Source of the DNA: Akkermansiaceae bacterium UBA2381
GTDB taxonomy: Bacteria; Verrucomicrobiota; Verrucomicrobiia; Verrucomicrobiales; DEV007
Length of the DNA stretch: 64,000 nucleotides
Reading direction: 5' to 3'
NCBI GenBank assembly: GCA_002344215.1
Contig: DDSV01000026.1
Span: forward strand, 9,275-73,274
Numbering within the stretch: position 1 is the first letter of the stretch; each line of letters starts with the position of its first letter. Shown here piece by piece: positions 25,544-33,611 of this stretch. Below the pieces are notes generated by a model, which made no database searches, had not been told where the DNA came from, and was given only the letters and a program-made list of their open reading frames with translations. A program made the translations under genes and the position numbers.

Positions 25544-26848
25544 ATGAAATCTTCCAACCTTGCCAACCGGACCATGAATCGCCGCCTCTTCCTTCGCGGG
25601 ACCGGGGTCACTCTGGCCCTGCCGTTTCTTGAGAGTTTCTCACCACTTTTCGGGAAATCCGAAGCGGACTCTCCGCGGCGCATGCTGCTTATTTCAAATA
25701 ATCTCGGGGTGCTCCCGGCACCCTTTTTTCCTAAGGGCGCCGGGACCGACTACGAGGCTTCCCCCTACCTTGAGATCCTGAAACCCTTTCGCCGTGATTT
25801 TACCGTCTTCAGCGGTCTCTCTCATCCCAACGTGACGGGCGGGCACTCGACCGAGAACTGCTTTCTCACGGCGGCAAAGGATCCGACGGGGAGCGGGTTT
25901 CGCAACACAATCTCGCTCGACCAGTTTGCAGTTGAAAATCTCGGTCAACAGACCCGATTTTCGACGCTCAATCTCGGGGTGAATATTGACAAGGCGAACC
26001 GGAGTCTCTCATGGACGCGGGATGGTGTACTGCTCCCGGCGGAGGACAGGCCCTCGGCGCTGTTCCGCCGGATGTTCGTGCAGGGTTCACCTGCGGAGGT
26101 GGAAAGACGGCTTCTTCAGTTGAAGGATCGGGGTAGTATCCTTGACGCGGTTTCGGGTGATATGTCAGGGTTTCAGAAAGACCTCGGGAGCGATGACAAG
26201 GCACGGTTGGATCAGTATTTCACCTCGGTGCGCGAGTTGGAGGAGCGGTTGCACACTTCGGGCGCATGGGAACAAAAGGCGAAGCCGGCGACCAACCGTC
26301 CCGAGCCCACTGACATCGGGGATCCGGCCCGCTTTTTTGAAAAAGTTGGATTGATGCTGGAGATGGCGCAACTCGCTTTCGAGAGTGATTCGACGCGTAT
26401 CGTCACTTTGATGGTCGATGGTTTTGCCACTCCTGTCTTCGAGATCAGCGCTGAGGAGAAATCGTTGAACGGATATCATGATCTCAGCCACCACGGCCGG
26501 TCGAAGGAAAAGTTGGCCCAACTCGAGCGTGTCGACCGCCGGCAGATGGAGGTGCTGCGAACACTCTTCGAGAGTCTGGCGTCGAGAATCGAAGGCGGGT
26601 CCCGGCTCCTTGATCAGACGATGGTTCTCTACGGCAGTAATCTCGGTGATGCGAATGTCCACAATACAACCAATCTCCCCATCCTCCTTGGCGGGGGAGG
26701 GTTCAAACACGGGCGCCACCTGGCCTTCGACGGGATCAGGAACACTCCACTTTCCAATCTTTTTGTTTCCATGCTCCAAAGACTGGGCATTGAAACCGCT
26801 GAGTTCGCCAGCGGCACAGGACCACTTGAGGGGCTGGAGATCGTTTGA
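25544..26848 (+). CDS. DUF1552 domain protein with twin-arginine-like signal
   Basis: This protein is 434 residues from the first ATG, or 424 from the second at 25574. The N-terminus carries NRRLFLRGTGVTLALPFLESF, a twin-arginine style export signal. The body is DUF1552-like: RRMLLISNNLGVLPAPFFPKG, FTVFSGLSHPNVTGGHSTENCFLT, FESDSTRIVTLMVDGF, GYHDLSHHG and a C-terminal LYGSNLGDANVHNTTNLPILLGGGGF. It resembles DUF1501 and sulfatase-like folds. The family always pairs with DUF1592 proteins; here the DUF1592 gene is 98 bp upstream in the same direction. Function is unknown. It is likely a periplasmic partner of that cytochrome. Confidence 0.9.
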   Translation: MKSSNLANRTMNRRLFLRGTGVTLALPFLESFSPLFGKSEADSPRRMLLISNNLGVLPAPFFPKGAGTDYEASPYLEILKPFRRDFTVFSGLSHPNVTGGHSTENCFLTAAKDPTGSGFRNTISLDQFAVENLGQQTRFSTLNLGVNIDKANRSLSWTRDGVLLPAEDRPSALFRRMFVQGSPAEVERRLLQLKDRGSILDAVSGDMSGFQKDLGSDDKARLDQYFTSVRELEERLHTSGAWEQKAKPATNRPEPTDIGDPARFFEKVGLMLEMAQLAFESDSTRIVTLMVDGFATPVFEISAEEKSLNGYHDLSHHGRSKEKLAQLERVDRRQMEVLRTLFESLASRIEGGSRLLDQTMVLYGSNLGDANVHNTTNLPILLGGGGFKHGRHLAFDGIRNTPLSNLFVSMLQRLGIETAEFASGTGPLEGLEIV

Positions 26849-27026
26849 TCCCTGCGAATCGTCGGAAACAGGAATGCGGGTGGTGAGCAGTTCTTCGAAC
26901 GGGATCTTTCGGTAGCTTTGGTAGGGTTGATCCCCATCGCGTCGTTTTCCGGCCGGACCTAGGGTCGACACTGTGGAATCAGTTCTCTGCCCACAAAACC
27001 AAACAAACAATCAAAGTATCCATCAA

Positions 27027-27497
27027 ATGAAGAAATTCGCCCTTACCTGCCTCTTTGCTGTCGCCTCGACCGCAGCCTTCGCTGCCGACGACATCATCGA
27101 TATCGCCAAATCCACCGGGACTTTCAAGACCCTGACTGCTGCGCTGGACGCGGCTGAAAAGACCGCCATGTTGAAAGAGGAAGGCCCTTTCACGGTTTTT
27201 GCCCCCAGCGACGAGGCTTTTGCCAAACTTCCCAAGGGAACTGTCGAAGACCTCCTCAAGCCCGAAAACAAGGAGAAGCTCGGTAACATCCTCGCTTATC
27301 ATGTTCTTAAAGGGAAAGTGCTGGCCGCCGACGTGAAAACGATGAAAGCAAAAACCGCCAACGGTGCCATGGTCGAAATCAAAGTCGAAGGTGATACCAT
27401 CACGGTGAACGATGCCAAGGTCGTCAAGGCCGACGTCACCGCGAGCAATGGAGTCATCCATGTGATCGACACGGTCCTGATGCCGCCCGCAGAATAA
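27027..27497 (+). CDS. Secreted fasciclin (FAS1) domain protein
   Basis: The ATG at 27027 gives 156 residues with a signal peptide (MKKFALTCLFAVASTAAFA). One complete FAS1 domain follows: FKTLTAALDAA, the H1 motif FTVFAPSDEAFAKLP, the LAYHVLKGKV helix, and the H2-like NGVIHVIDTVLMPP end. FAS1 domains mediate adhesion or ligand binding outside the cell. Single-domain bacterial versions are common and of uncertain role. A possible terminator follows at 27527-27573. The 178-bp gap upstream shows no other gene. Confidence 0.92.
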   Translation: MKKFALTCLFAVASTAAFAADDIIDIAKSTGTFKTLTAALDAAEKTAMLKEEGPFTVFAPSDEAFAKLPKGTVEDLLKPENKEKLGNILAYHVLKGKVLAADVKTMKAKTANGAMVEIKVEGDTITVNDAKVVKADVTASNGVIHVIDTVLMPPAE

Positions 27498-27526
27498 TTT
27501 CGCGTGCTCCGGCACTCGAGTCATTC

Positions 27527-27573
27527 AGCCTGCCGCGTGAACCTTGCCTGGTTTGCGGGGCGGGCTTTTTTGT
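27527..27573 (+). terminator. Probable intrinsic terminator after the fasciclin gene
   Basis: AGCCTGCCGC (27527-27536) pairs, with one G-T and one bulge, with the GGGGCGGGCT arm ending near 27566, followed by a run of T interrupted once by G. Less perfect than the other terminators in the window. Confidence 0.55.
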
Positions 27574-27612
27574 TTTAAGAGGAGGTGAGATAGATGGTGA
27601 ATATCAGGATCT

Positions 27613-29445
27613 TCACTCCACCAGTGTCACCGTCACCCGCCGCAGATCCATCACACTCTTCCCGGGAATCTCCAGGGCCCGCAAGGTCATCGGGCCCTGT
27701 CCGGCTTTCAATTCAACTTCGCCCAGGGTGAGTGTCCGAAACTCCTTCATCGTGCTTTCGCCGTCGGGACGGGGGAGCGTGTCCTGATTCGTGTAGAGCG
27801 GGGGATCCCAGCCGGGTTCGACTTTGCCGGTGAGTCTTGCTTCCTGAAAAGCGAGTTCGATGACTGACCCGGCATCCGCGATCGGGCAGGTGTAGTCGAT
27901 CGTGATCTCGTAGCGACCCGTCGTCTTGACATCAAGCAGCCAGACGAGGCTGTCCTCCGGGCTGGTCCAGTTCACGAAGTAGGAGCAGTTCGGGGCATTG
28001 CTGCTCCGCTTCACACTGCCGCGCGGTTCGCCGTCCCGGGCAGGCAGCATCGTGATGGGAAACTCGCGATAGCCAACCGGGATGGGCCTGGGATCCACGG
28101 CATTGGCGGGGCCTTTGCCTTTTCCCCCTTTGCCCTTTCCTGGGACGGGAGCCACGGCTTCGAGTCCGTACATTTCTTTCCGCCAGGCATTCACCGCCCC
28201 GGTGAGTGTTGCAGCGAGTTCGGGCTCCTTGTTGTTCAAAGGAGTGGTTTGTCCCGGATCGGCGACCATGTCAAAAAGCTGGCCGGTGTTGTCGAGTCGG
28301 TGGTTCTGGGTGCGCACACTGATGTTCGAAGCCCAGGTCGAAAAAATCATGCGGTCAGGCCAGATGGTCTCCGTCTTCATCAGGAGTGGAGTGAGATCGC
28401 GTCCGTCGAGCGGCTTGTCGCCGACGCGCGGTACCCCTGTCAGGGCTGTCAGGGTGGGGAGGAGATCAATTGCACCCGCGATCTGCGGGATGGTGTGTCC
28501 GGCAGGCAATTTGGCGGGCCATTTCAGGTAACAGACCGAACGAATTCCTCCCTCGTCGGTCTGTCCCTTTTTGCCCTTCATGCCGCCAGTCCAGCGGAAG
28601 GAATTGGGACCATTATCGGAGAAGTAGAGGACGATGGTATTGTCCTCCAGATCGAGTTCTTTGAGTTTTGTGAGGATGCGCCCCACGTTCATGTCCTGAT
28701 TCTCCATCATGGCGAGAGCGCAACGGGTTTCGTCGTCGACTTCCTGATCGGCGAGGGTGGCGCGCTGGGTGATGGCCTTGGTCTTGAGTCGATTCCAATC
28801 CTCCTCCGGTGCGGCCCAGGGTGAATGAGGTGTGGTGAAGGGAACGTAGCAGAAGAAGGGCTTGTTCTTGTTTTTGTCGATGAAGCCGAGAGCTTTGTCG
28901 GTGCAGACGTCGACGATGTAGCCTTCTGTTTTGATCATGCGGCCCTCGTCCTCGAGAGGAGCGTTGAAATATTCGCCCCAGTGCCCCGAGGTGTGGCCGA
29001 AGTAGGTGTCGAAGCCGCGTGCCATGGGATGATAGGGCCACTGGCTTCCATTGTGCCATTTGCCGAAGGCACCCGTCGCATAGCCTGCCGCCTTGAGGGC
29101 ATCAGCGAGAGTTTTTTCATCGAGGTCGAGACGCTCCTGGCCTGTTGAAACGCCGCGGACGCCGGTGCGGGGATGATAGCGGCCCGTGAGAAACTCGGCC
29201 CGCGTCGGTGAACACACGGGGCAGACGTAAAATCGGTCGAGAGAAACACCCGCCTTCGCGATGGAATCAATGTGAGGGGTCGACACCTGGGTGTTGCCCG
29301 AGTGGCTGTAGTCGCCCCAGCCGGCGTCGTCGGCGAGGAAGATGACGAGGTTCGGTTGGGCGGAAAGGCCTGGTGCGGGAGCGAGAGCGAGTGAAAGGAT
29401 GAGCAATGCGGTCGCGGCGAATAGGGGTCGGATGAAAGGAGGCAT
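27613..29445 (-). CDS. Secreted Cys-type arylsulfatase-like sulfatase with a C-terminal beta domain
   Basis: This 610-residue protein has a signal peptide (about 1-30). The metal-binding Asp39-Asp40 sits in FLADDAGWGDY. The formylglycine signature CSPTR is at 78-82, followed by AEFLTGRY. Later motifs include GKWHNGS, FTTPHSPW, and YFSDNGPNSFRWTGGMKGKKGQTDEGG. This is a type I sulfatase that needs Cys78 oxidised to formylglycine. It probably cleaves sulfate from a polysaccharide in the periplasm. A Lys/Gly-rich linker (GKGKGGKGKGP) near 455 leads into a beta-rich C-terminal domain of about 130 residues that could bind carbohydrate. No maturase is encoded nearby, and the FGE-like gene at 17.9 kb lacks the catalytic cysteines. 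Confidence 0.92.
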   Translation of the reverse strand: MPPFIRPLFAATALLILSLALAPAPGLSAQPNLVIFLADDAGWGDYSHSGNTQVSTPHIDSIAKAGVSLDRFYVCPVCSPTRAEFLTGRYHPRTGVRGVSTGQERLDLDEKTLADALKAAGYATGAFGKWHNGSQWPYHPMARGFDTYFGHTSGHWGEYFNAPLEDEGRMIKTEGYIVDVCTDKALGFIDKNKNKPFFCYVPFTTPHSPWAAPEEDWNRLKTKAITQRATLADQEVDDETRCALAMMENQDMNVGRILTKLKELDLEDNTIVLYFSDNGPNSFRWTGGMKGKKGQTDEGGIRSVCYLKWPAKLPAGHTIPQIAGAIDLLPTLTALTGVPRVGDKPLDGRDLTPLLMKTETIWPDRMIFSTWASNISVRTQNHRLDNTGQLFDMVADPGQTTPLNNKEPELAATLTGAVNAWRKEMYGLEAVAPVPGKGKGGKGKGPANAVDPRPIPVGYREFPITMLPARDGEPRGSVKRSSNAPNCSYFVNWTSPEDSLVWLLDVKTTGRYEITIDYTCPIADAGSVIELAFQEARLTGKVEPGWDPPLYTNQDTLPRPDGESTMKEFRTLTLGEVELKAGQGPMTLRALEIPGKSVMDLRRVTVTLVE

Positions 29446-29529
29446 GAAGGTGTGGCGAGTTTGGGAAAGGATGAAGGGGCGTCCCTTGCTTCGTCAATTC
29501 TATAATCCGAAGACAGGAGCGGGCTTTGC

Positions 29530-29554
29530 TCGAAAAACTCACGTTTTCCGCTAC
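29530..29554 (+). repeat. REP-like palindromic element, copy B
   Basis: Starts TCGAA, then AAACTCACG, then TTTTCCGCTAC. It differs from copy A by two substitutions. It is 20 bp from copy C on the other strand. Confidence 0.75.
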
Positions 29555-29574
29555 GTCGTTTCCGTAAGACTAGG

Positions 29575-29599
29575 GTAGCGAAGATCGTGAGATCTTCGG
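29575..29599 (-). repeat. REP-like palindromic element, copy C (inverted)
   Basis: Reads GTAGCGAAGATC-GTGA-GATCTTCGG on the plus strand, the reverse complement of the family. The stem bases are compensated relative to copy A (GATC in place of AAAC), which preserves pairing. Confidence 0.8.
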
Positions 29600-29635
29600 A
29601 GCTGTGCTGATCCCAGTCGATGCGTGTTAAGAAGT

Positions 29636-29690
29636 GGGAACACGGATGATCACAGATTCGCTTCGCTCCCACAGATGACACAGATGGGAG
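29636..29690. repeat. Octad-like ACACAGATG repeat
   Basis: Units AACACGGATG, ATCACAGAT, CCACAGATG and ACACAGATGG occur in succession, interrupted by TCGCTTCGC. Non-coding. Resembles the ACACGAAT repeat at 25455. Confidence 0.6.
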
Positions 29691-29707
29691 ATTGACGAAG
29701 ATCGAAG

Positions 29708-29732
29708 CCGAAAAACTCACGTTTTTCGCTAC
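29708..29732 (+). repeat. REP-like palindromic element, copy D
   Basis: Same 25 bases as copy A: CCGAA, AAACTCACG, then TTTTTCGCTAC. Confidence 0.8.
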
Positions 29733-29754
29733 GGCGATAGCGCACCTCTTGGGT

Positions 29755-29779
29755 GTAGAGAAGATCGTGAGATCTTCGG
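29755..29779 (-). repeat. REP-like palindromic element, copy E (inverted)
   Basis: Same as copy C except GTAGAG replaces GTAGCG. It forms an inverted pair with copy D, 22 bp away. Confidence 0.78.
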
Positions 29780-29811
29780 ATGGCGAAGGCATCCCGCGGA
29801 GGGCACCGTTC

Positions 29812-30783
29812 CTACCCGCGCGGGCGGAAAGAACTTTTCTCCGCGAGTGACTGCCAGATGGCTTTCTCCTCGTCTGAGGAAGATTCGGGGAACTCGACCG
29901 TGATGGTCACATAGAGGTCGCCAAATTCGTCTTTTCCCTTCGGGAGAGCCTTGCCGCGCAGTCGCAACTTTGTTCCCGGCTGGGTGCCCGGCTTGACCGT
30001 CATTTTCACGTCGCCGTGCGGGGTCGGAATGGTCGCACTGATCCCGAGGGCCAGCTCCCAGGGTGCGAGCACCAATTCACTGTCCAGATCGTGTCCGGAG
30101 GGCTTGTAGAGCGGGTGACGCTCCAGTCGAACGCGCATGTAAAGGTCACCGTCAGGGCCTCCGTTCGCTCCGGGGTAGCCGAGTCCGGCGCATCGTATCA
30201 TCTGTCCCTCGGCGATACCCTTCGGGATCTTTACCCGGATGGTTGATTCCTTGGCCGGGCCGCCGTCAGAGGATGGTCGAGCGAGACGAACTTCCCGGAC
30301 TGACCCGTGCATGATCTCCTCGATCCTGACGAGCAGATCGGCTTCGATGTCCTGACCCGCCATTGGCCGAGTGGAGCGGGGGCGACGTTGGCCTCCTCCG
30401 CCATAGGCTCCAAAGGGGTCACCTCCCGCCGCGGCGCGACCTCCGAAAAAGCTTTCAAAGAAATCGCTGAAGCCGGTGCTTCCGCCAAAATTGTAGTCAT
30501 ACTGGCCGCCTCCGCCGGGGTATCCGGAGAATCCGCCGGGATATTCCGCCCCCTGTTGCCAGTTTGCCCCGAGGGTGTCGTATTTCTTCCGCTTCTCCGA
30601 ATCTCCGAGGACTTCGTAGGCCTCGTTTACGGCCTTGAAGCGCTCCTCGGCATCGGGCAGGTTTTTGGCGACGTCAGGGTGATATTTGCGCGCCAGCTTT
30701 TTGAAGGCCTTTTTGATGTCATCCTGCGAAGCCGACTTTTCGACTCCGAGGGTTTCATAATAGTCACGATACTGCACCGCCAT
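29812..30783 (-). CDS. DnaJ-family co-chaperone of the CbpA type (no zinc finger)
   Basis: The ATG at 30783 gives 323 residues; the frame upstream is open but unrelated. The J domain is residues about 5-70 (DYYETLGVEKSASQDDIKKAFKKL, with the HPD at about 34-36), followed by a glycine/phenylalanine-rich linker (about 80-140). The C-terminal substrate-binding domains (about 145-323) include the LRLRGKALP motif. The cysteine-rich zinc finger of DnaJ is absent, as in CbpA or DnaJ class B. It would stimulate a DnaK ATPase in the cytoplasm. No dnaK or grpE is adjacent. A divergent beta-helix gene starts 137 bp away. Confidence 0.9.
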   Translation of the reverse strand: MAVQYRDYYETLGVEKSASQDDIKKAFKKLARKYHPDVAKNLPDAEERFKAVNEAYEVLGDSEKRKKYDTLGANWQQGAEYPGGFSGYPGGGGQYDYNFGGSTGFSDFFESFFGGRAAAGGDPFGAYGGGGQRRPRSTRPMAGQDIEADLLVRIEEIMHGSVREVRLARPSSDGGPAKESTIRVKIPKGIAEGQMIRCAGLGYPGANGGPDGDLYMRVRLERHPLYKPSGHDLDSELVLAPWELALGISATIPTPHGDVKMTVKPGTQPGTKLRLRGKALPKGKDEFGDLYVTITVEFPESSSDEEKAIWQSLAEKSSFRPRG

Positions 30784-30919
30784 GGGAAAAATATTCTCGC
30801 TTAAGAGAACTGAAATAAGCCAGTGGAAGCCCGCTTGTGCAATGGCGAATGATGAGCGTCGATTGCGCATTGGCGGAGGCGCGTGCCCTGGCCCCTTATG
30901 TTCAAGCGTCGCCCCGCCG

Positions 30920-32107
30920 ATGAAATTCGTCATCCTTATCGCCCTGCTCCTGACAGTTGCCACCCTTGCTTCAGCAGGGAATTGGAAGGTGTCGCAGGAG
31001 GGAGCGGGGAAATTCTCCGGCGCGAATCACGAGCCTGTGCTCGCTGCCATCGCCGAGGCTGAGAAGAGTGGCGGCGGTGAGATCGAGATCGGGCCAGGTG
31101 TTTACCGGATCAACAAAAGCCTGTCTCTGGACGGAACCAAACACCTTGTCCTGCGCGGTCAGGGCGATGTCACGCTTCAACTCGCCCCGGCGTTGGTGAC
31201 CGAACTTGCCGCACCTGCCGCAGTTGGCACCTCCACGCTCATCCTTCAGTCTTCTGAAAGGGTGCGAGTGGGTCTGCTCCTCCGGGTCATGGCTCCCGGA
31301 AAGATCGCGGCCATCACCGGTGAACCCAAACCGAGTTTTGAGGCCGAAGTCATCGCCATCGACGGCACGACCGTGACCTTGAAAGATCCGCTCCTATATT
31401 CTGCCCCGGCCGGCGCCCGTGTCGTCGATGAGAGAGACCTCAATCTTTTCACGATCGCGGGTGAAAGCGAAGACATCACCCTCGAAAACCTCACCCTCGA
31501 TGGCGGCTTGCAGCCCGACGGTCTGCAACAGGCGACTCACCACACCCGCTGCGGCGTGTGGATCCAGGGGCGCTACGACTACCTGAAAGGGCCGAGCGGA
31601 CCAAAGCCGCGCCGCATCACGATCCGGAACTGCCGACTCCGGAATTTCCACGGGCGCGGCATCGCGATCTACTCGGCCGACGATTGCGTTGTTGAGAATT
31701 GCGTGATCGAGAACGTCCTCGACGAGGGCATCAATCTTGATCACTTCTCGGAGCGCTGCCGCGTCACCGGCAATGTCGTCCAATCCGCCAAAGTGGGCAT
31801 CGAACTGAACGACGTTAACGACAGTGTCGTCGAGCACAACGAGATAGGGAACTGCCGTTTCGGCATCCGGGTCTGGCGTTACTGCAAACTCGAGGCGTTG
31901 AACCTCCGCAATGAGATCCTCACCAATCGCCTCAGCGGGATCGCCAGCTTCGCCCTCGAGTTCCAGAGCGGCACCTCCGGGAACCTTGCCCGGGGGAATG
32001 TCCTAACGGTGCCGGCAGGCTCCCGGGGAAAAGCGGAAGGAAAATTCCGCGACGCCGGCAGCGGGAATAGGATGGAGGAAAATCGGATTGAGGAACGGGA
32101 GGAGTGA
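30920..32107 (+). CDS. Secreted right-handed beta-helix protein
   Basis: The ATG at 30920 gives a signal peptide (MKFVILIALLLTVATLASAG) and 395 residues; the frame is open from 30782. The rungs follow the parallel beta-helix (PbH1) pattern: IEIGPGVYRINKSLSLDGTKHLVLRGQG, then ITLENLTLDGG, ITIRNCRLRNFHGRGIAIYSADDCVVENCVIEN, and CRVTGNVVQSAKVGIELNDVNDSVVEHNEIGN. This fold is shared by polysaccharide lyases and sugar epimerases. I see no residues that fix the reaction. It is probably a periplasmic or surface polysaccharide-acting protein. No partner gene on the same strand. Confidence 0.82.
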   Translation: MKFVILIALLLTVATLASAGNWKVSQEGAGKFSGANHEPVLAAIAEAEKSGGGEIEIGPGVYRINKSLSLDGTKHLVLRGQGDVTLQLAPALVTELAAPAAVGTSTLILQSSERVRVGLLLRVMAPGKIAAITGEPKPSFEAEVIAIDGTTVTLKDPLLYSAPAGARVVDERDLNLFTIAGESEDITLENLTLDGGLQPDGLQQATHHTRCGVWIQGRYDYLKGPSGPKPRRITIRNCRLRNFHGRGIAIYSADDCVVENCVIENVLDEGINLDHFSERCRVTGNVVQSAKVGIELNDVNDSVVEHNEIGNCRFGIRVWRYCKLEALNLRNEILTNRLSGIASFALEFQSGTSGNLARGNVLTVPAGSRGKAEGKFRDAGSGNRMEENRIEEREE

Positions 32108-32187
32108 GGGGGCGGAATTTCTCCACATCGGTGACTCCGGGGCGCAATCATCGATTGCGAGTGCACAGGGCGTTCCTTGAGGGGAAT

Positions 32188-33516
32188 TCACCCCGCCAAC
32201 TCCTCCAACAGTGCCTTATTCAAGCGAATCCCGCCCTCAAAGTTCGAGACCGTAAAACTCTCGTTCGGTGCGTGGATCTGGCAATCAGGCAGGGCCAATC
32301 CGAGCAGGAGCGAATCGACGCCGAGGATGTTTTTGATCGCCTGAATGATGGGAATGCTGCCGCCTTCGCGGATCAGTCGCGGCTCACCGGAAAAGGCGCG
32401 CTGCAATGCCCTCTGCGCGGCCTTCCCGTGGGTGGAATGGGGGTCCATGACGTAGGCGGGACCGTAGTGGCCGAGTTCGACGTCAATGCGGCAGGACTCG
32501 GGGCAGTGGGCCTTGAGGTGGGCGGCGGCGAGGGCGAGGATCTCCTGCGGATTCTGGTCGGGGACGAGGCGGAAGCTGAGTTTGGCCATGGCCTCGCGCG
32601 GGATCACGGTCTTGGAGCCTTCGCCCTGATAACCGCCTCCGATGCCGTTGACCTCGGCGGTGGGACGTCCCCAGCGCTGCTCGAGCGCGGTGTAGCCGGC
32701 TTCGCCCCAGAGCCCGTGGACTCCGGTTTCGGCGATGGTGGCGGCGTTGCCGTCTGGGAGGGCGGCCCACATGGCCCGCTCCCAGGGCTCGAGGTCGACG
32801 ACGGAATCGTAGAAGCCGGGGATCTGAACTTTGCCGAATTCGTTGTGCAGGGTCGAGACGAGACGCGCGACCATGGTTGCCGGATTCGGCACGGCACCGC
32901 CGTAGACACCCGAGTGGAGATCGAGGGTGGGGCCGTGGATTTTGAATTCAAGACAGGCGATGCCGCGGAGGCCGTAAGTCATCGTGGGGATGCCGGGACC
33001 GATCATGCCGGTGTCGGAGACGGCGCAGACGTCGCACTTGAGCGAGTCTTTGTGCATCTCAAGGAAGGGGGCGAGATTGGGAGAGCCGATTTCCTCTTCG
33101 CCTTCGAGGAGGAAGATGACGTTCACAGGCAGTTCGCCTTTTTCCTTGAGGGTCTCTTCGACGCCGAGGATGTGGGAGAAATGCTGGCCCTTGTTGTCGG
33201 TCGCGCCGCGGCAGAAGATTTTGTCTCCGACGAGAGTCGGTTCAAAGGGAGGGGTGCTCCACTCGGCGACCGGATCGACGGGCTGGACGTCATAGTGACC
33301 GTAGATGAGGACGGTGGGGCGGCCCGGTTTGACCTCGCTACGGGCGACGATGATGGGATGCCCGGGCGTCTCGTGCAGTTCCGGCTTCAGCCCCATGCGA
33401 TTGAATTTTTCGACGAGGAATCCGGCGCACTTCCGCACGTCCTCACGATGACGGCTGTCGGTGGAGATGCTCGGGAAACGGAGGAACTCGAAAAATTCGG
33501 TGAGTTGGGGAGTCAT
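32188..33516 (-). CDS. M20-family dipeptidase (zinc metallopeptidase)
   Basis: The ATG at 33516 gives 442 residues; the open frame upstream adds a low-quality leader. Metal-binding motifs in order are YGHYDVQPVDP (His and Asp), GATDNKGQ (bridging Asp), EGEEEIGS (catalytic Glu pair) and a C-terminal HAPNESF (His). A dimerisation or lid domain lies in the middle, with HSGVYGG. These fit the M20A/M20F CNDP-like dipeptidases. It is cytoplasmic, with no signal peptide. It lies downstream of purB on the same strand across a heptad repeat, so its transcription may be separate. Confidence 0.9.
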   Translation of the reverse strand: MTPQLTEFFEFLRFPSISTDSRHREDVRKCAGFLVEKFNRMGLKPELHETPGHPIIVARSEVKPGRPTVLIYGHYDVQPVDPVAEWSTPPFEPTLVGDKIFCRGATDNKGQHFSHILGVEETLKEKGELPVNVIFLLEGEEEIGSPNLAPFLEMHKDSLKCDVCAVSDTGMIGPGIPTMTYGLRGIACLEFKIHGPTLDLHSGVYGGAVPNPATMVARLVSTLHNEFGKVQIPGFYDSVVDLEPWERAMWAALPDGNAATIAETGVHGLWGEAGYTALEQRWGRPTAEVNGIGGGYQGEGSKTVIPREAMAKLSFRLVPDQNPQEILALAAAHLKAHCPESCRIDVELGHYGPAYVMDPHSTHGKAAQRALQRAFSGEPRLIREGGSIPIIQAIKNILGVDSLLLGLALPDCQIHAPNESFTVSNFEGGIRLNKALLEELAG

Positions 33517-33575
33517 CTTTGGGAGTAGTTTAGGAGTTAAGAAGCCGAGCAGTAGAGAATGGGAGACCTTCAAGA

Positions 33576-33610
33576 GCTGACGGCTAAAAGCTAAAAGCTA
33601 AAAGCTGAGG
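33576..33610. repeat. Five-unit heptad tandem repeat (GCTRANR)
   Basis: GCTGACG, GCTAAAA three times, GCTGAGG. It ends 1 bp before the purB stop region and fills most of the gap to the M20 peptidase. Confidence 0.75.
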
Positions 33611-33611
33611 G

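Larger units (their letters stand above)
29446..29811. other. 366-bp repeat-rich intergenic region between the sulfatase and DnaJ-like genes
   Basis: No gene is supported here. It holds four copies of the 25-bp palindromic element in two inverted pairs (29530 plus with 29575 minus; 29708 plus with 29755 minus). Between the pairs lies an octad-like repeat at 29636-29690. The pairs could fold into larger stem-loops. Confidence 0.75.

Noticed and set aside
26165..27010. 281-codon minus-strand frame across the DUF1552 gene and the gap to the fasciclin gene
   Set aside because: It is mostly antisense to a clear gene, has no motif, and its start lies in the fasciclin leader.
29530..29779. CRISPR array from the four similar repeats
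   Set aside because: The copies alternate in orientation, spacing is irregular (20, 108 and 22 bp), the units are short palindromes, and no cas gene is present.
32104..33528. 474-codon plus-strand open frame antisense to the M20 peptidase gene
   Set aside because: It exactly shadows a well-supported gene, is Gly/Asp/Val-rich as expected from GC3 bias on the other strand, and has no family motif or start context.
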